Assembly: GCF_900231165.1 (NCBI RefSeq)
Contig: NZ_LT960614.1
Coordinates: 2,106,550-2,170,549 of the forward strand
DNA length: 64,000 nt
Direction: 5' to 3'
Origin: Hartmannibacter diazotrophicus
GTDB lineage: Bacteria; Pseudomonadota; Alphaproteobacteria; Rhizobiales; Pleomorphomonadaceae
Shown here: positions 49,806 to 60,452 of the stretch, one piece after another
How the letters are laid out: every line of letters starts with the position of its first letter
How positions within the stretch are numbered: the stretch's first letter is position 1
Notes under the pieces: model-generated
The model's input: only the letters and a program-made list of their open reading frames with translations
Told to the model about the DNA's origin: nothing
The model's database searches: none
Position numbers and translations under genes: made by a program

Positions 49806-51440
49806 ATGATCGCAAGATTGAAAGATGCCATCGCGTGGATTGGGCGGTTTTGGCAGAGCCATCGCCCTCCGCGAAGCGCTCTGCCCGTGGTCGTTGCGGT
49901 CGCGGTCTTCCTCATCGTGATGGGATTGCTCGTCGATCATGCGGCACGCGCCGCCGCGATGGAACTGCCGGTCTGGACGCGCGGGATCCTCGGGTTTCTC
50001 ACCAACTTCGGCAAGTCGGACTGGCTGCTCATTCCGTCCGGGATTCTGCTGCTCGCCCTGCGCTTCTACGATTTCGGCGCGATTGCGGGCTCGACCCGGA
50101 CAGCCATCCGCATGACCATCGAGCGGGCAGGCTTTCTGTTCGGCGCCATCGCCATCTCCGGCATCGCGGCGGTCATTCTCAAATACGGCTTCGGCCGGGC
50201 ACGCCCGAACACTGCGGACAAGGTCGGCGACGGTTTCATCGGCCCGACCTTCGATGCTCATTACGCAAGTTTCCCCTCCGGCCACGGCACGACGATGGGC
50301 GCCTTCGCGCTCGTACTGCTGATGCTGGCCCCGCGCTGGCGCGTGCCCATCTTTCTCGGGACGGCGTTCATCGCCTCGACGCGGGTGCTGGTGGGTGCCC
50401 ACTATCTCTCCGACGTGATCGCCGGCTACGCCTTCGGCTTCTACATGGCCTGGCTGGTTGCCTGGGCATTCGCGCGCGAGAATTGGGCGCTTGAACCGGC
50501 TTCCGGAGCCTTTCCCCGCCTGAAATCGACTGGCGGCATTCCGATTTGGTCGGAATTGGCCACGCTTTTGCCGAAACGACTTGCAACCGCATTCGGGCTG
50601 GCGGATACCAGCGCCGAATCAGAAAGGCCGGGCGCTGCGTCCCCCGCAATCCGGCCCGTTCACTCGCAGGACCATCTCATGACTGGCGCTTCCCGTATTT
50701 CCGTTGTGATTCCGGCCAAGGACGAAGCGGACAACCTTGCCGTCCTCATCCCGGAGATTCTGACGGCGCTGGCAGGGCGCGATCACGAGGTCGTGGTGGT
50801 CGACGACGGCTCTTCGGACCGGACGGGCGCGATGCTGGCCGGGATGCGGGCGGAGGGCAAACCCGTTCGTCACATCCGTCACGAAAGCCCATGCGGCCAG
50901 AGCGCGGCCGTGCGGTCCGGCATGCTGGCGGCGAGCGGCGATATTGTGGCGACGATCGACGGGGACGGCCAGAATGATCCGGCCTATATCCCGGCGCTCG
51001 TCGATGCCCTTGAAGCGGCGGGTCCAGGCGTCGCGCTCGCGGCGGGCCAGCGCCTCGGCCGCACCGACGGCTTCTGGAAGAAATACGCCTCCCGCTTCGC
51101 CAACTGGCTGCGCGGCGCGATCCTGCAGGATGGCACCCGCGACAGCGGCTGCGGGCTCAAGGCGGTCCGGCGTGAGGTCTTCCTGTTGCTGCCCTATTTC
51201 GACAGCTGGCACCGCTTCCTGCCGGCCCTGGTGATCCGTGAGGGCTACAAGGTCGTGCACGTCGACGTCGTCGACCGTCATCGCCGTTTCGGCAAGTCCA
51301 ACTACGGCATTTTCGACCGTGGGCTTCGCGGCGTCCTCGATCTTTTCGGGGTCTGGTGGCTGCGCAAGCGGCGCAGAAAGGTGCCGGTCGTCAGCGAGAT
51401 AACCTCAACTGCTCCGAAGGCGGAGAACGTGAATGTCTGA
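49806..51440 (+). CDS. PAP2 phosphatase fused to polyprenyl-phosphate glycosyltransferase
   Basis: 544-aa two-domain protein. Residues 1-225 are a six-helix PAP2 phosphatase with the three motifs KYGFGRARP, PSGHGT and STRVLVGAHYLSDV. Residues 295-530 are a GT2 of the dolichol-phosphate mannosyl/ArnC type (ISVVIPAKDEADN, VVVVDDGSSD, IDGDGQNDP). An in-frame ATG with CAGGA upstream exists at 50679 (residue 292), perhaps the original start of the GT2. The combination could both remove lipid A phosphate and make the lipid-linked sugar donor. It overlaps the next gene by 8 bp. Confidence 0.85.
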   Translation: MIARLKDAIAWIGRFWQSHRPPRSALPVVVAVAVFLIVMGLLVDHAARAAAMELPVWTRGILGFLTNFGKSDWLLIPSGILLLALRFYDFGAIAGSTRTAIRMTIERAGFLFGAIAISGIAAVILKYGFGRARPNTADKVGDGFIGPTFDAHYASFPSGHGTTMGAFALVLLMLAPRWRVPIFLGTAFIASTRVLVGAHYLSDVIAGYAFGFYMAWLVAWAFARENWALEPASGAFPRLKSTGGIPIWSELATLLPKRLATAFGLADTSAESERPGAASPAIRPVHSQDHLMTGASRISVVIPAKDEADNLAVLIPEILTALAGRDHEVVVVDDGSSDRTGAMLAGMRAEGKPVRHIRHESPCGQSAAVRSGMLAASGDIVATIDGDGQNDPAYIPALVDALEAAGPGVALAAGQRLGRTDGFWKKYASRFANWLRGAILQDGTRDSGCGLKAVRREVFLLLPYFDSWHRFLPALVIREGYKVVHVDVVDRHRRFGKSNYGIFDRGLRGVLDLFGVWWLRKRRRKVPVVSEITSTAPKAENVNV

Positions 51441-51771
51441 CCTTCTCGCGCGCTTTTCCGACTGGCTGCACATGGTCTTCGTCGCCCAGATCGACCTCTG
51501 GGTGATCCTTGGCTTTATCGCGCAAGCCTTGTTCATGATGCGCTTCGTCGTGCAGTGGATCGCCAGCGAGCGGGCGAAGCAGTCCGTTGTGCCGGTTGCC
51601 TTCTGGTTCTTTTCCCTCGGCGGCGGCTTTCTGCTGCTGGTCTATGCCGTCAAGCGGGCCGATCCGGTGTTCATCGCCGGGCAGGGACTGGGCCTGCTGA
51701 TCTATCTGCGCAACCTTGTTCTGATCTTCCGTCACGACCCGGCCGCGACCCCGGAAAAGGACAAGGGCTGA
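51433..51771 (+). CDS. LABN (lipid A biosynthesis N-terminal domain) membrane protein
   Basis: 112-aa protein with three membrane helices and the LAB_N pattern GFIAQALFMMRFVVQWIASERAKQSVVPVAFWFFSLGGG. In rhizobia such proteins (RgtF) assist the dodecaprenyl-phosphate galacturonate synthase RgtE. Overlap with the GT2 gene supports a functional pair. Confidence 0.88.
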   Translation: MSDLLARFSDWLHMVFVAQIDLWVILGFIAQALFMMRFVVQWIASERAKQSVVPVAFWFFSLGGGFLLLVYAVKRADPVFIAGQGLGLLIYLRNLVLIFRHDPAATPEKDKG

Positions 51772-51898
51772 TCCGCCGACCGCCGGGCGAGGGACACGTC
51801 TCACAGAACGTTGCCCTACGTGATTTCCCTCACGGCGTGTTTTTCGGCTATGGTGCTGCCGGGGTTGATCGACAAGAACAACGAAGGCAGGCAGCACC

Positions 51899-52339
51899 AT
51901 GACATTCAGGTTCGCGATCCCGTTTCTTTGCGCAGGCGCAATGCTCTGCGGCCCGGCCCTGGCCGGCGAGACCCCGGCGCCCGAGGGTGCCAAGGTCTAT
52001 TTCATCACCCCAATGGACGGCGAAACTGTCTCGTCGCCGGTTAAGGTGGTCTTCGGCCTTTCCGGCATGGGGGTTGCCCCGGCCGGAACGGACAAGGAGA
52101 AGACCGGCCACCACCACCTTTTCATCGACGTTCCGCCGCTTGGCGAGGGTGAGGCGGGCGAACTCGACAACCCGATCTCGAGCGACGACCACCACGTACA
52201 TTTCGGCGGCGGCCAGACCGAGACATCGCTGGAACTCTCTCCCGGTCAGCACACCCTGCAGCTTGTGCTCGGCGACATGAACCACATCCCGCACAATCCG
52301 CCTGTGGCGTCGGGCGTGATCACGATCACGGTGAAATAG
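51899..52339 (+). CDS. Secreted DUF4399 protein
   Basis: 146-aa protein with signal peptide (MTFRFAIPFLCAGAMLCGPALA) and the DUF4399 body: KVYFITPMDGETVSSPVKVVFGLSGMGVAPAG, HHHLFIDVPPL and HTLQLVLGDMNHIPHNPPV. The His/Asp-rich parts suggest metal binding. Periplasmic, function unknown. It is followed by a convergent marC-type gene. Confidence 0.85.
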   Translation: MTFRFAIPFLCAGAMLCGPALAGETPAPEGAKVYFITPMDGETVSSPVKVVFGLSGMGVAPAGTDKEKTGHHHLFIDVPPLGEGEAGELDNPISSDDHHVHFGGGQTETSLELSPGQHTLQLVLGDMNHIPHNPPVASGVITITVK

Positions 52340-52440
52340 TCCACGGCGCCCTCGCAGCGGGGCTTTGCCCGATTTGCCCAAGCGGCGGCGAACGGCGGCT
52401 CGGCTCAGTGCGGTCCGGCCGCGCTGTTCTGGCATCCCGG

Positions 52441-53100
52441 CTATGACCCCGCGGCGATGGCCTTGACGCCATCGGCGACGAACTGGACGGACATCGCCGC
52501 CAGCAATACGCCGAGAAGCCGCGTCAGTACGCTGCGACCCGTCTCGCCGAGAATGCGATCCATGCGCTCGGCCGCGAGGAAGACGACGAGGCAACTGGCA
52601 ACGATGGCAAGGGTCAGCGCGATCAAGGCGATGAGGCCCAGCGTCGATGGCGCCTTGGCCGCGAGCAGGATCGAGGCTGAAATCGCACCGGGGCCTGCAA
52701 TCAGGGGGATGGCCAGCGGAAACACGGCGACCTGATGCAGGTCGTCGAGAATCTGGCTTTCGTCGGCGCCGGACATCTTGTGGGTCACGACATTCTGCGC
52801 CGTTTCCTTCTTCCGCTTCTCGCGCTTCTCGAACACCATTTCCGCCGCGATCCAGAAGAGCAGCAGGCCGCCCGCGATGCGGAAGGCCGCCAGCGAAATG
52901 CCCAGGAAGCCGAGAACGGCCGATCCGGCCAGGATGAAGAGGATCAGGATCAGGCTCGCGATGCCGCAGGCCCGCACGGCGATGTCGTTGCGGATCGATT
53001 TGTCGGCGCCCCGCGTCAGCGCCAGGAAGATCGGCGCAAGTCCGATCGGGTCGATGGTGACGAGGAGAGTTGCCAGAGCGTTGAGCAGATAATCGGTCAT
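52441..53100 (-). CDS. MarC-family membrane protein
   Basis: 219-aa protein with six helices and family signatures TIDPIGLAPIFLALTRGAD, FPLAIPLIAGPGAI and a C-terminal LLGVLLAAMSVQFVADGVKAI. The function of MarC proteins is not established; the name stems from an early link to antibiotic resistance. Divergent from gyrA with a 286-bp intergenic region. Confidence 0.92.
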   Translation of the reverse strand: MTDYLLNALATLLVTIDPIGLAPIFLALTRGADKSIRNDIAVRACGIASLILILFILAGSAVLGFLGISLAAFRIAGGLLLFWIAAEMVFEKREKRKKETAQNVVTHKMSGADESQILDDLHQVAVFPLAIPLIAGPGAISASILLAAKAPSTLGLIALIALTLAIVASCLVVFLAAERMDRILGETGRSVLTRLLGVLLAAMSVQFVADGVKAIAAGS

Positions 53101-53386
53101 TCACGATCCCGGGGCAGGGGCAGGGCGTTGCCTGCCGAGGCTGGAATGGCGGAAACTCGGAGAATCGGAACGTTTCCGCGGCCCTGTTTTTTTGAATGGA
53201 ACTGCTCCAGAGCCCTCAACGCTCTGTCACGGCCGCCATAAGAAAAGCACAAATTTGCCGTCAATCGAAATGAACGGGGGATCAAGGGGCAAAAAGCCTT
53301 GCACCCTCATCCCGCGCCATTGGAACCACGGTCCGGAATCGGCTAGAAATCATCGATTGACCGTCATCGAATCGAGACCCTGAGTT

Positions 53387-56176
53387 TTGGCAGAAGACAA
53401 CAACGATACGCCGCAAGGCACCGGCCCGTCTGACATCAAGCCGATTTCCATCGCTGACGAGATGCGCCGCAGCTATCTCGACTACGCGATGAGCGTGATT
53501 GTCGCCCGCGCGCTTCCTGATGTGCGCGACGGCCTGAAGCCTGTTCATCGCCGCATCCTCTATTCGATGCACGAGAACGGCTACGAGTGGAACAAGGCTT
53601 ACCGCAAGTCTGCTCGCGTGGTCGGCGACGTCATGGGTAAATACCATCCCCATGGTGACGCCTCGATCTACGACGCGCTGGTGCGTCTCGCGCAGCCGTG
53701 GTCGATGCGGCTGCCGCTGGTCGACGGACAGGGCAACTTCGGCTCGATCGACGGTGATCCGCCTGCGGCCCAGCGCTATACCGAGGTCCGTCTTGAGCGC
53801 GTGACGAACACGATGCTCGACGATCTCGACAAGGACACGGTCGATTTCTCCGACAACTACGACAATTCGGAACGCGAGCCGACGGTCATGCCGGCGCGTT
53901 TCCCGAACCTGCTCGTCAATGGCGCTGGCGGCATCGCCGTCGGCATGGCGACAAACATTCCGCCGCACAATCTCGGTGAGGTGATCGACGCCACCGTCGC
54001 CATGATGGAAAATCCCGCGATCGAGATCGAGGAACTGATCGACATCATGCCCGGTCCGGATTTCCCGACCGGTGCGTTGATCCTCGGCCGCTCGGGCATT
54101 CGCTCGGCCTATATGACCGGGCGCGGTTCCATCGTCATGCGTGGCAAGGTCCGCATCGAGGAAATCCGCAAGGATCGCGAAGCGATCATCATCGACGAGA
54201 TTCCCTATCAGGTGAACAAGGCGTCGATGATCGAGAAGATCGCCGACCTTGTGCGCGAGAAGCGGATCGAGGGCATCTCGGATATCCGCGACGAGTCCGA
54301 CCGTCAGGGCATGCGCGTCGTGATCGAGCTGAAGCGGGATGCCGTTGCCGACGTGCTCCTCAACCAGCTCTATCGCTTCTCGCCGCTGCAATCGACCTTC
54401 GGCGTCAACATGGTGGCGCTCAACGGCGGCAAGCCGGAACTGATGAACCTCAAGGACGTGCTGTCGGCGTTCGTCAGCTTCCGCGAGAATGTCGTCAGCC
54501 GGCGCACCAAGTTCCTCCTGAACAAGGCGCGCGACCGGGCGCATATCCTCGTGGGTCTGGCGATCGCGGTCGCCAACATCGACGAGGTCATCAAGCTCAT
54601 CCGCAGCGCGCCGGACCCGGCAACGGCCCGCAGCCAGCTTATGGAGCGGCGCTGGCCGGCGTCGGATGTCGATTCGCTGATCAGGCTGATCGACGATCCG
54701 CGCCATACGGTGAACGAGGACGGCACCTACAACCTCTCCGAAGAGCAGGCCCGTGCCATCCTCGACCTGCGCCTGCAGCGTCTGACGGCACTCGGCCGTG
54801 ACGAGATCGGCGACGAGCTGAACAAGCTGGCAGCCGAGATTTCCGACTATCTCGACATTCTGCGCTCGCGTGTCCGCATCCAGGACATCATCCGCAACGA
54901 GCTGGCCGAAATCCGCGCGATGTTCGCCAACGATCGCCGCACGGAGATCGTCGAGAGCGACGCGGACATGGACGACGAGGACCTGATTGCCCGCGAGGAC
55001 ATGGTGGTCACCGTCAGCCACGAGGGCTACATCAAGCGCGTGCCGCTCTCGACCTACCGGGCCCAGCGTCGCGGCGGCAAGGGCCGCTCGGGCATGTCGA
55101 CGAAGGACGAGGATTTCGTCACCCGGCTGTTCGTCGCCAGCACCCACACGCCGGTGCTCTTCTTCTCCTCACGTGGCATTGCCTACAAGTTGAAGGTCTG
55201 GCGCTTGCCGATCGGCAATCCGCAATCGCGCGGCAAGTATTTCAAGAACCTGCTGCCGCTTCAGGATGGCGAGCGGATTACGTCCATCCTGGCGTTGCCC
55301 GAGGACGAGACGACCTGGGAGACGCTGGACGTCATGTTCGCCACGACCGGTGGCACCGTCCGGCGCAACAAGCTCTCCGATTTCGTCTCCGTGAACCGCA
55401 ACGGCAAGATCGCCATGAAGCTCGACGAGGGCGAGGGCATCGTCTCCGTGGAGACATGCACCGAGACCGACGACGTGCTCCTGACGACTGCGCTTGGACA
55501 GTGCATCCGCTTCGAGACGACGCAGGTACGCGTGTTCAAGGGACGCGATTCCATGGGCGTGCGCGGCATCTCGCTGGCTGATGGCGACACCGTCATCTCG
55601 ATGTGCATCCTGCATCATTTCGAGGCGTCTCCGGCCGAGCGGACGGAATACCTCAAGCGTGCCGGAGCGGCGCGGCGTGCGGCCCTGGGCGAGGATGCCG
55701 AGCTCGAGGCCGAGGATACAGCGGTCATCGACGCCGATGAGGCTGCCGAAGGCGAGACCGAGGGCGAGCTGTCCTACGACCGCTATATCGCCATGGGGGC
55801 TGCCGAGCAGTTCGTTCTCACCGTCAACGAGAAGGGTTACGGCAAGCGGTCGTCGTCCTACGACTTCCGCACGTCGGGTCGCGGCGGCAAGGGCATCAAA
55901 GCGACGGACCAGACCAAGCTGAAGGAAATCGGCAACCTCGTCGCCACCTTCCCGGTTGAGAATGCCGACCAGATCATGCTGGTCTCGAATGGCGGCCAGC
56001 TCATCCGCGTGCCCGTCGACGGCATTCGCTTCGCCAGCCGCGCCTCGAAGGGCGTGCGCATCTTTGCCACCGGAGCGGACGAAAAGGTCGTCTCCGTCGA
56101 GCATCTCTCCGAGGTTGAGGAGGATGAGGGCGAAGAGGGCGGCGTTACCGAAACGGGCCCCGCCACAGACGAGTGA
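53387..56176 (+). CDS. gyrA: DNA gyrase subunit A
   Basis: 929-aa gyrase A. The N-terminal domain has [19 protein letters not shown], the catalytic Tyr in [10 protein letters not shown] and the GyrA box [12 protein letters not shown] at the start of the beta-pinwheel domain. An acidic insertion ([21 protein letters not shown]) between pinwheel blades is typical of Rhizobiales. Translation begins at TTG (53387). Residues of the quinolone region read [16 protein letters not shown], with Ser and Asp-equivalent positions S/A... in the DASIYD context. Confidence 0.97.
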   Translation: MAEDNNDTPQGTGPSDIKPISIADEMRRSYLDYAMSVIVARALPDVRDGLKPVHRRILYSMHENGYEWNKAYRKSARVVGDVMGKYHPHGDASIYDALVRLAQPWSMRLPLVDGQGNFGSIDGDPPAAQRYTEVRLERVTNTMLDDLDKDTVDFSDNYDNSEREPTVMPARFPNLLVNGAGGIAVGMATNIPPHNLGEVIDATVAMMENPAIEIEELIDIMPGPDFPTGALILGRSGIRSAYMTGRGSIVMRGKVRIEEIRKDREAIIIDEIPYQVNKASMIEKIADLVREKRIEGISDIRDESDRQGMRVVIELKRDAVADVLLNQLYRFSPLQSTFGVNMVALNGGKPELMNLKDVLSAFVSFRENVVSRRTKFLLNKARDRAHILVGLAIAVANIDEVIKLIRSAPDPATARSQLMERRWPASDVDSLIRLIDDPRHTVNEDGTYNLSEEQARAILDLRLQRLTALGRDEIGDELNKLAAEISDYLDILRSRVRIQDIIRNELAEIRAMFANDRRTEIVESDADMDDEDLIAREDMVVTVSHEGYIKRVPLSTYRAQRRGGKGRSGMSTKDEDFVTRLFVASTHTPVLFFSSRGIAYKLKVWRLPIGNPQSRGKYFKNLLPLQDGERITSILALPEDETTWETLDVMFATTGGTVRRNKLSDFVSVNRNGKIAMKLDEGEGIVSVETCTETDDVLLTTALGQCIRFETTQVRVFKGRDSMGVRGISLADGDTVISMCILHHFEASPAERTEYLKRAGAARRAALGEDAELEAEDTAVIDADEAAEGETEGELSYDRYIAMGAAEQFVLTVNEKGYGKRSSSYDFRTSGRGGKGIKATDQTKLKEIGNLVATFPVENADQIMLVSNGGQLIRVPVDGIRFASRASKGVRIFATGADEKVVSVEHLSEVEEDEGEEGGVTETGPATDE

Positions 56177-56202
56177 TCAGCGACCAAAGAATGAGGCTCT
56201 GA

Positions 56203-56232
56203 ACCGGCTCTTCACAATTTTGTGAAGAGCCG
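56203..56232 (+). terminator. Stem-loop after gyrA
   Basis: CGGCTCTTCAC / GTGAAGAGCCG stem with AATTTT loop, followed by TCTTCG. Likely gyrA terminator though the T tract is weak. Confidence 0.7.
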
Positions 56233-56381
56233 TCTTCGCTCCGCCGATTTGTCGCGCGCGGGAGCGGTTGGAGCCGTAACTCATTGATCGTCAAGGGGAG
56301 TGGCAACCACAGTGGGGCGTGCCCGCCGAAGGCCATCAAAGCCCGGCGAGCAGCTCTTGCGGGATGCCATTTGCAACAGCA

Positions 56382-56415
56382 AAAGCCCGACGCTTGGGGT
56401 AAAGCGCCGGGCTTT
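56382..56415. terminator. Bidirectional terminator between gyrA and small secreted protein
   Basis: AAAGCCCGACGC / GCGCCGGGCTTT hairpin with a 10-nt loop, A-run and T-containing flanks. Suited to stop the convergent minus-strand gene at 56478-56708. Confidence 0.75.
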
Positions 56416-56477
56416 CGCGATTTTTGGAGATCACTCTGAAACTGACCTGCTGACAGGTACAGCTTATAACATGAAAA

Positions 56478-56708
56478 TCACCGCTTCGCCATCACGCGGA
56501 GGAGAACGGACGTGTTCGAGTTGCCGTGATCGGTCTCAACGGTCTGATAGTTATCAGCTTCATGAGCGGCGACGTTGGCAATCGGATCGGACTTGGCCAG
56601 AACGTCGCCGGACGAATCCGGCGTCTGCGCACTCACCGACTGCGCGAATCCGAGAACGGCAAAGGCAAGGCCCGCAACGCAGGCGGTGGTGACAAGAGCG
56701 GTATGCAT
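56478..56708 (-). CDS. Small secreted protein of unknown function
   Basis: 76-aa protein: signal peptide (MHTALVTTACVAGLAFAVLGFAQSVSAQ) followed by a short polar region (DSSGDVLAKSDPIANVAAHEADNYQTVE). An ACCGGAGC ribosome site precedes the ATG. Exported; no family recognised. Confidence 0.6.
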   Translation of the reverse strand: MHTALVTTACVAGLAFAVLGFAQSVSAQTPDSSGDVLAKSDPIANVAAHEADNYQTVETDHGNSNTSVLLRVMAKR

Positions 56709-57058
56709 GATCGCGATGCTCCGGTGTCAAAGAATGATGCGGCACCAAAGAATTCGTCAGGCCATTCTGCAAGATGGGAACACTCGGACCGGCCCAATAC
56801 TGCAGTGGTCAAACGCATTCTACGACCGCGGTACCGTTGAAATGGGTTCGGCGCGGTATTGTTCCAATCAATCGGCGAAAACGATTGCGTGATCGGTAAT
56901 ATCGCCGGGGCGGCGATGCTCTGGAACGGAATGCTGGCGAGAAGATCGCGACTGATGCGCCTTGCGGGAAGCAGACACATGTCGCGTGAGTGCGAAGAGG
57001 CACAATGGCCAGTCAGGCAGCGGTCAAAGAAGTTGGCCAACTGGCCAGACGTGCCTGA
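56709..57058. other. Intergenic region
   Basis: 350 bp between two small minus-strand genes. Short open frames occur but none has coding features I trust. Confidence 0.35.
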
Positions 57059-57334
57059 TCAGCGGGGCATCCGGACGACGGTGGAGACGCCGATGCCGGC
57101 TGTCGTCGTTGCGGTGGCAAAGGAGGGCAGGTCCACCCCTTTGCAGGACGTTGCGTCGGCGAAGGCGCCCCTGCAGTTTGCGATCACGGCAGCCCGGTCG
57201 CCCTTCGGGGCAAACGACCACTCGTAGCTGCTTCCTCCGATAAAACCGACGGACGTTGCAACCACGCACGAGAGCGCAGCGATTTGCTTGAGCCGTTTCA
57301 GGTCGGGGCGCATACGCAACATGATCTTCACCAT
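57059..57334 (-). CDS. Small membrane-anchored/exported protein
   Basis: 91-aa protein (MVKIMLRMRPDLKRLKQIAALSCVVATSVGFIGG) with one hydrophobic helix serving as signal or anchor and a C-terminal part with two Cys (NCRGAFADATSCKG). Its start is uncertain (ATG at 57334 or the internal MLRMRPD). Orphan by my reading. Confidence 0.45.
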   Translation of the reverse strand: MVKIMLRMRPDLKRLKQIAALSCVVATSVGFIGGSSYEWSFAPKGDRAAVIANCRGAFADATSCKGVDLPSFATATTTAGIGVSTVVRMPR

Positions 57335-57648
57335 CTTTGAACACGGACCGCATGGCTGGATCCGAGACGCCTTAAGGATGGAGCAAGGGGCTGAATCAAT
57401 CGTTAACAAGACCTGAACGGCAATGGCCAGAAGAAACGCCAAAAACTTCAGAGAAAAGTCACTTTTCGGCCTCAATTGGCATAGTTATCCACAGGCTGCG
57501 CGAGGGTGTACGGGGCACTGCTTAAGGGTCTTGACGGGCACGCAGAGTGGATCTGGCCGCTCAGGTCCAGCACCCGGCGGGGTGGGGCGCTGAACGGCAT
57601 CTGCCACGGGCCTTGCCCGGTTCCGGGAGACCGGATATCCATGCGGCC
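57335..57648. other. Gap between the small exported-protein gene and coaD
   Basis: 314 bp of divergent upstream sequence. It includes AT-richer DNA (57385-57490) where promoters for both genes are likely; no exact boxes are called. Confidence 0.35.
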
Positions 57649-58134
57649 ATGATCAAGGCGCTTTATTCCGGTTCTTTCGATCCGGTCACCAACGGCCATC
57701 TCGACATCATCCAGCGTGCCGCAAGACTGTTTGACGGCCTGGTGATTGCCGTTGGCGCGCATCATTCCAAGTCGAGCCTCCTGCCGGCGGACGAGCGGGT
57801 CGCCTTGCTGCAGTCGGTCATCGACGATCTGCCACAGGACATTCGGAACAATCTGGAGGTCGTGACCTTCTCCGGCCTCGTCGTCGACGCAGCCCGTCAG
57901 GCCGGGGCATCCGTGATCGTGCGGGGGCTGCGCAGCGGCACCGACCTCGACTACGAGGAGCAGATGGCTGGCATGAATCACGAACTGGCCGTCGATATCG
58001 AGACCGTCTTCCTGTCCGCCTCGCCGGAGGTTCGCCACATTGCCTCGAGCCTCGTCAAGCAGATCGCGGCGCTCGGTGGCGACATTCGTGCCTTCGTCCC
58101 GCCAAAGGTGGCCGAAAGACTGGCGCGCACCTGA
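57649..58134 (+). CDS. coaD: Phosphopantetheine adenylyltransferase
   Basis: 161-aa enzyme of coenzyme A synthesis, joining ATP and 4'-phosphopantetheine to dephospho-CoA. Signatures: ALYSGSFDPVTNGHLDII (T/S-x-GH nucleotidyl-transfer motif) and IVRGLRSGTDLDYE, ending SSLVKQIAALGGDIRAFVPP. The ATG at 57649 gives the family length; an upstream extension lacks similarity. Starts the coaD-ppi-ppi-queA-tgt run. Confidence 0.96.
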   Translation: MIKALYSGSFDPVTNGHLDIIQRAARLFDGLVIAVGAHHSKSSLLPADERVALLQSVIDDLPQDIRNNLEVVTFSGLVVDAARQAGASVIVRGLRSGTDLDYEEQMAGMNHELAVDIETVFLSASPEVRHIASSLVKQIAALGGDIRAFVPPKVAERLART

Positions 58135-58205
58135 GTCATGCATCGATCCCGTATTTGTTGCGTTATCCGCACCACTTGGCGCGCCCGGCGCGCCATCACT
58201 TTGGA

Positions 58206-58760
<555 letters not shown>

Positions 58761-58807
58761 ACCGCGTCGTCGAAAGAGCCTGTTGAAAAAAGACAAAGGA
58801 GGCGGCC

Positions 58808-59287
58808 GTGGCCGACATCAAGGATCCCGAGAACACGCTGGTGCTGGAAACGACCAAGGGTACGGTCGTCATCGAGATGCGGCCCGATCTGGCGCCCGGC
58901 CACGTGGACCACATCAAGAAGCTCGCTCGCGAAGGCTTCTACGACGGCATCGTCTTCCATCGCGTGATCGACGGCTTCATGGCCCAGACCGGCTGTCCGC
59001 ACGGCACCGGCACCGGCGGTTCGAGCTATCCGAACCTCAAGGCCGAGTTCAATGCCGAGCCGCACGTGCGCGGAACGGCCTCGATGGCCCGCGCCCAGAA
59101 CCCGAACAGCGCCAACTCGCAGTTCTTCATCTGCTTCGACGACGCAGGCTTCCTTGACCGCCAGTATACGGTCTGGGGCAAGGTCATCGAGGGCATGGAG
59201 AATGTCGACAAGATCAAGCGCGGCGAGCCGGTGCGCGATCCCGACAAGATCATCTCGATGAAGGTCGCCGCCGACATCGCGGCCTGA
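58808..59287 (+). CDS. Cytoplasmic cyclophilin-type peptidyl-prolyl isomerase
   Basis: 159-aa cyclophilin without signal peptide, GTG start after AAAGGAGG. Motifs GFYDGIVFHRVIDGFMAQTG and SQFFICFDDAGFLDRQYTVWG. It is a paralogue of the preceding gene, and the pair probably arose by tandem duplication. Confidence 0.94.
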   Translation: MADIKDPENTLVLETTKGTVVIEMRPDLAPGHVDHIKKLAREGFYDGIVFHRVIDGFMAQTGCPHGTGTGGSSYPNLKAEFNAEPHVRGTASMARAQNPNSANSQFFICFDDAGFLDRQYTVWGKVIEGMENVDKIKRGEPVRDPDKIISMKVAADIAA

Positions 59288-59366
59288 TTTCACCTGCCGG
59301 TGAAGACTTTTGGGCGGATGGCCGGGCACCGGCCGTCCGCTTTTGCTTGAAGTGAATGCCTTTTCC

Positions 59367-60452
59367 ATGAAGGTCGACCTCTTCGATTTCGAACTGCCAC
59401 AGGAACGGATCGCGCTGCGCCCGGCGCGGCCGCGCGATTCGGCGCGTCTTCTGCGCATCGGGTCGGACGGTGATCTGGCCGATCACGTCGTCAGCGACCT
59501 GCCGTCCCTCCTGAGGGCCGGAGACATCCTCGTCTTCAATGACACCCGCGTCATTCCCGCCCAGCTTGAGGGCGTTCGCCTGCGCGATGGGGAGCCCGGG
59601 CCGGTTGTGGGCGCAACGCTGCATATGCGCGTTGCCCCCGACCGCTGGCGCGCTTTTGTGCGCGGCGCCCGCAAGCTGAAGACCGGCGATCGCGTCGCCT
59701 TCGGCGCTGTGAAGGATGGCACCTGCCTCGGCGAGCGGCTCGATGCGACGGTGTCGTGGAAGGGCGAGGCCGGCGAAGTGGAATTCGCCTTCGATTTTTC
59801 CGGCCCCGATCTCGATGCCGCAATCGCAAAGGTCGGCCATATCCCGCTGCCGCCCTATATCGCGGCCAAGCGGGCCGAGGACGCCGAGGACCGGCGCGAC
59901 TACCAGACGATCTACGCCAGGGAGGAGGGCGCCGTCGCCGCGCCCACCGCGGGGCTCCATTTCACCCCAGAGCTGTTGGCAGCGCTTGAGAAGGCCGGCA
60001 TTGAGACGGCCTTCGTGACGCTCCATGTCGGGGCGGGCACGTTCCTTCCCGTCAAGGCCGACGACACGGAAGAACACCGCATGCACGCCGAGATCGGCCA
60101 TGTCACGCAGGAGATTGCCGACAGGCTCAATGCGGTGCGGGCAAAGGGCGGGCGTATCGTCTCGGTTGGCACCACCAGCTTGCGCCTTCTGGAGAGCGCT
60201 GCCGGCGAAGACGGGATCATTCGACCCTTTGCCGGGCCGACGGACATCTTCATCACGCCCGGCTACCGCTTTCGCGCCATCGACGTGCTGATGACCAATT
60301 TCCACCTGCCGCGCTCGACGCTCTTCATGCTGGTCTCGGCCTTCTCGGGCCTTGAGACCATGCGCGCCGCCTACGCACACGCCATCGAAACGGGCTATCG
60401 CTTCTATTCCTACGGCGATGCCTCTCTGCTCCTTCCGAAGAAGACCCCATGA
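59367..60452 (+). CDS. queA: S-adenosylmethionine:tRNA ribosyltransferase-isomerase
   Basis: 361-aa QueA, which builds epoxyqueuosine on tRNA from SAM. Start [19 protein letters not shown] is diagnostic; other family parts are [26 protein letters not shown] and [19 protein letters not shown]. It overlaps tgt by 4 bp (ATGA), so the two queuosine genes are coupled. Confidence 0.97.
   Translation: MKVDLFDFELPQERIALRPARPRDSARLLRIGSDGDLADHVVSDLPSLLRAGDILVFNDTRVIPAQLEGVRLRDGEPGPVVGATLHMRVAPDRWRAFVRGARKLKTGDRVAFGAVKDGTCLGERLDATVSWKGEAGEVEFAFDFSGPDLDAAIAKVGHIPLPPYIAAKRAEDAEDRRDYQTIYAREEGAVAAPTAGLHFTPELLAALEKAGIETAFVTLHVGAGTFLPVKADDTEEHRMHAEIGHVTQEIADRLNAVRAKGGRIVSVGTTSLRLLESAAGEDGIIRPFAGPTDIFITPGYRFRAIDVLMTNFHLPRSTLFMLVSAFSGLETMRAAYAHAIETGYRFYSYGDASLLLPKKTP

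Noticed and set aside
56633-57040. Minus-strand open frame between the two small secreted-protein genes
   Set aside because: No ribosome site, odd composition (Arg/Ser/Phe/His-rich), and it overlaps the 5' part of a better candidate.
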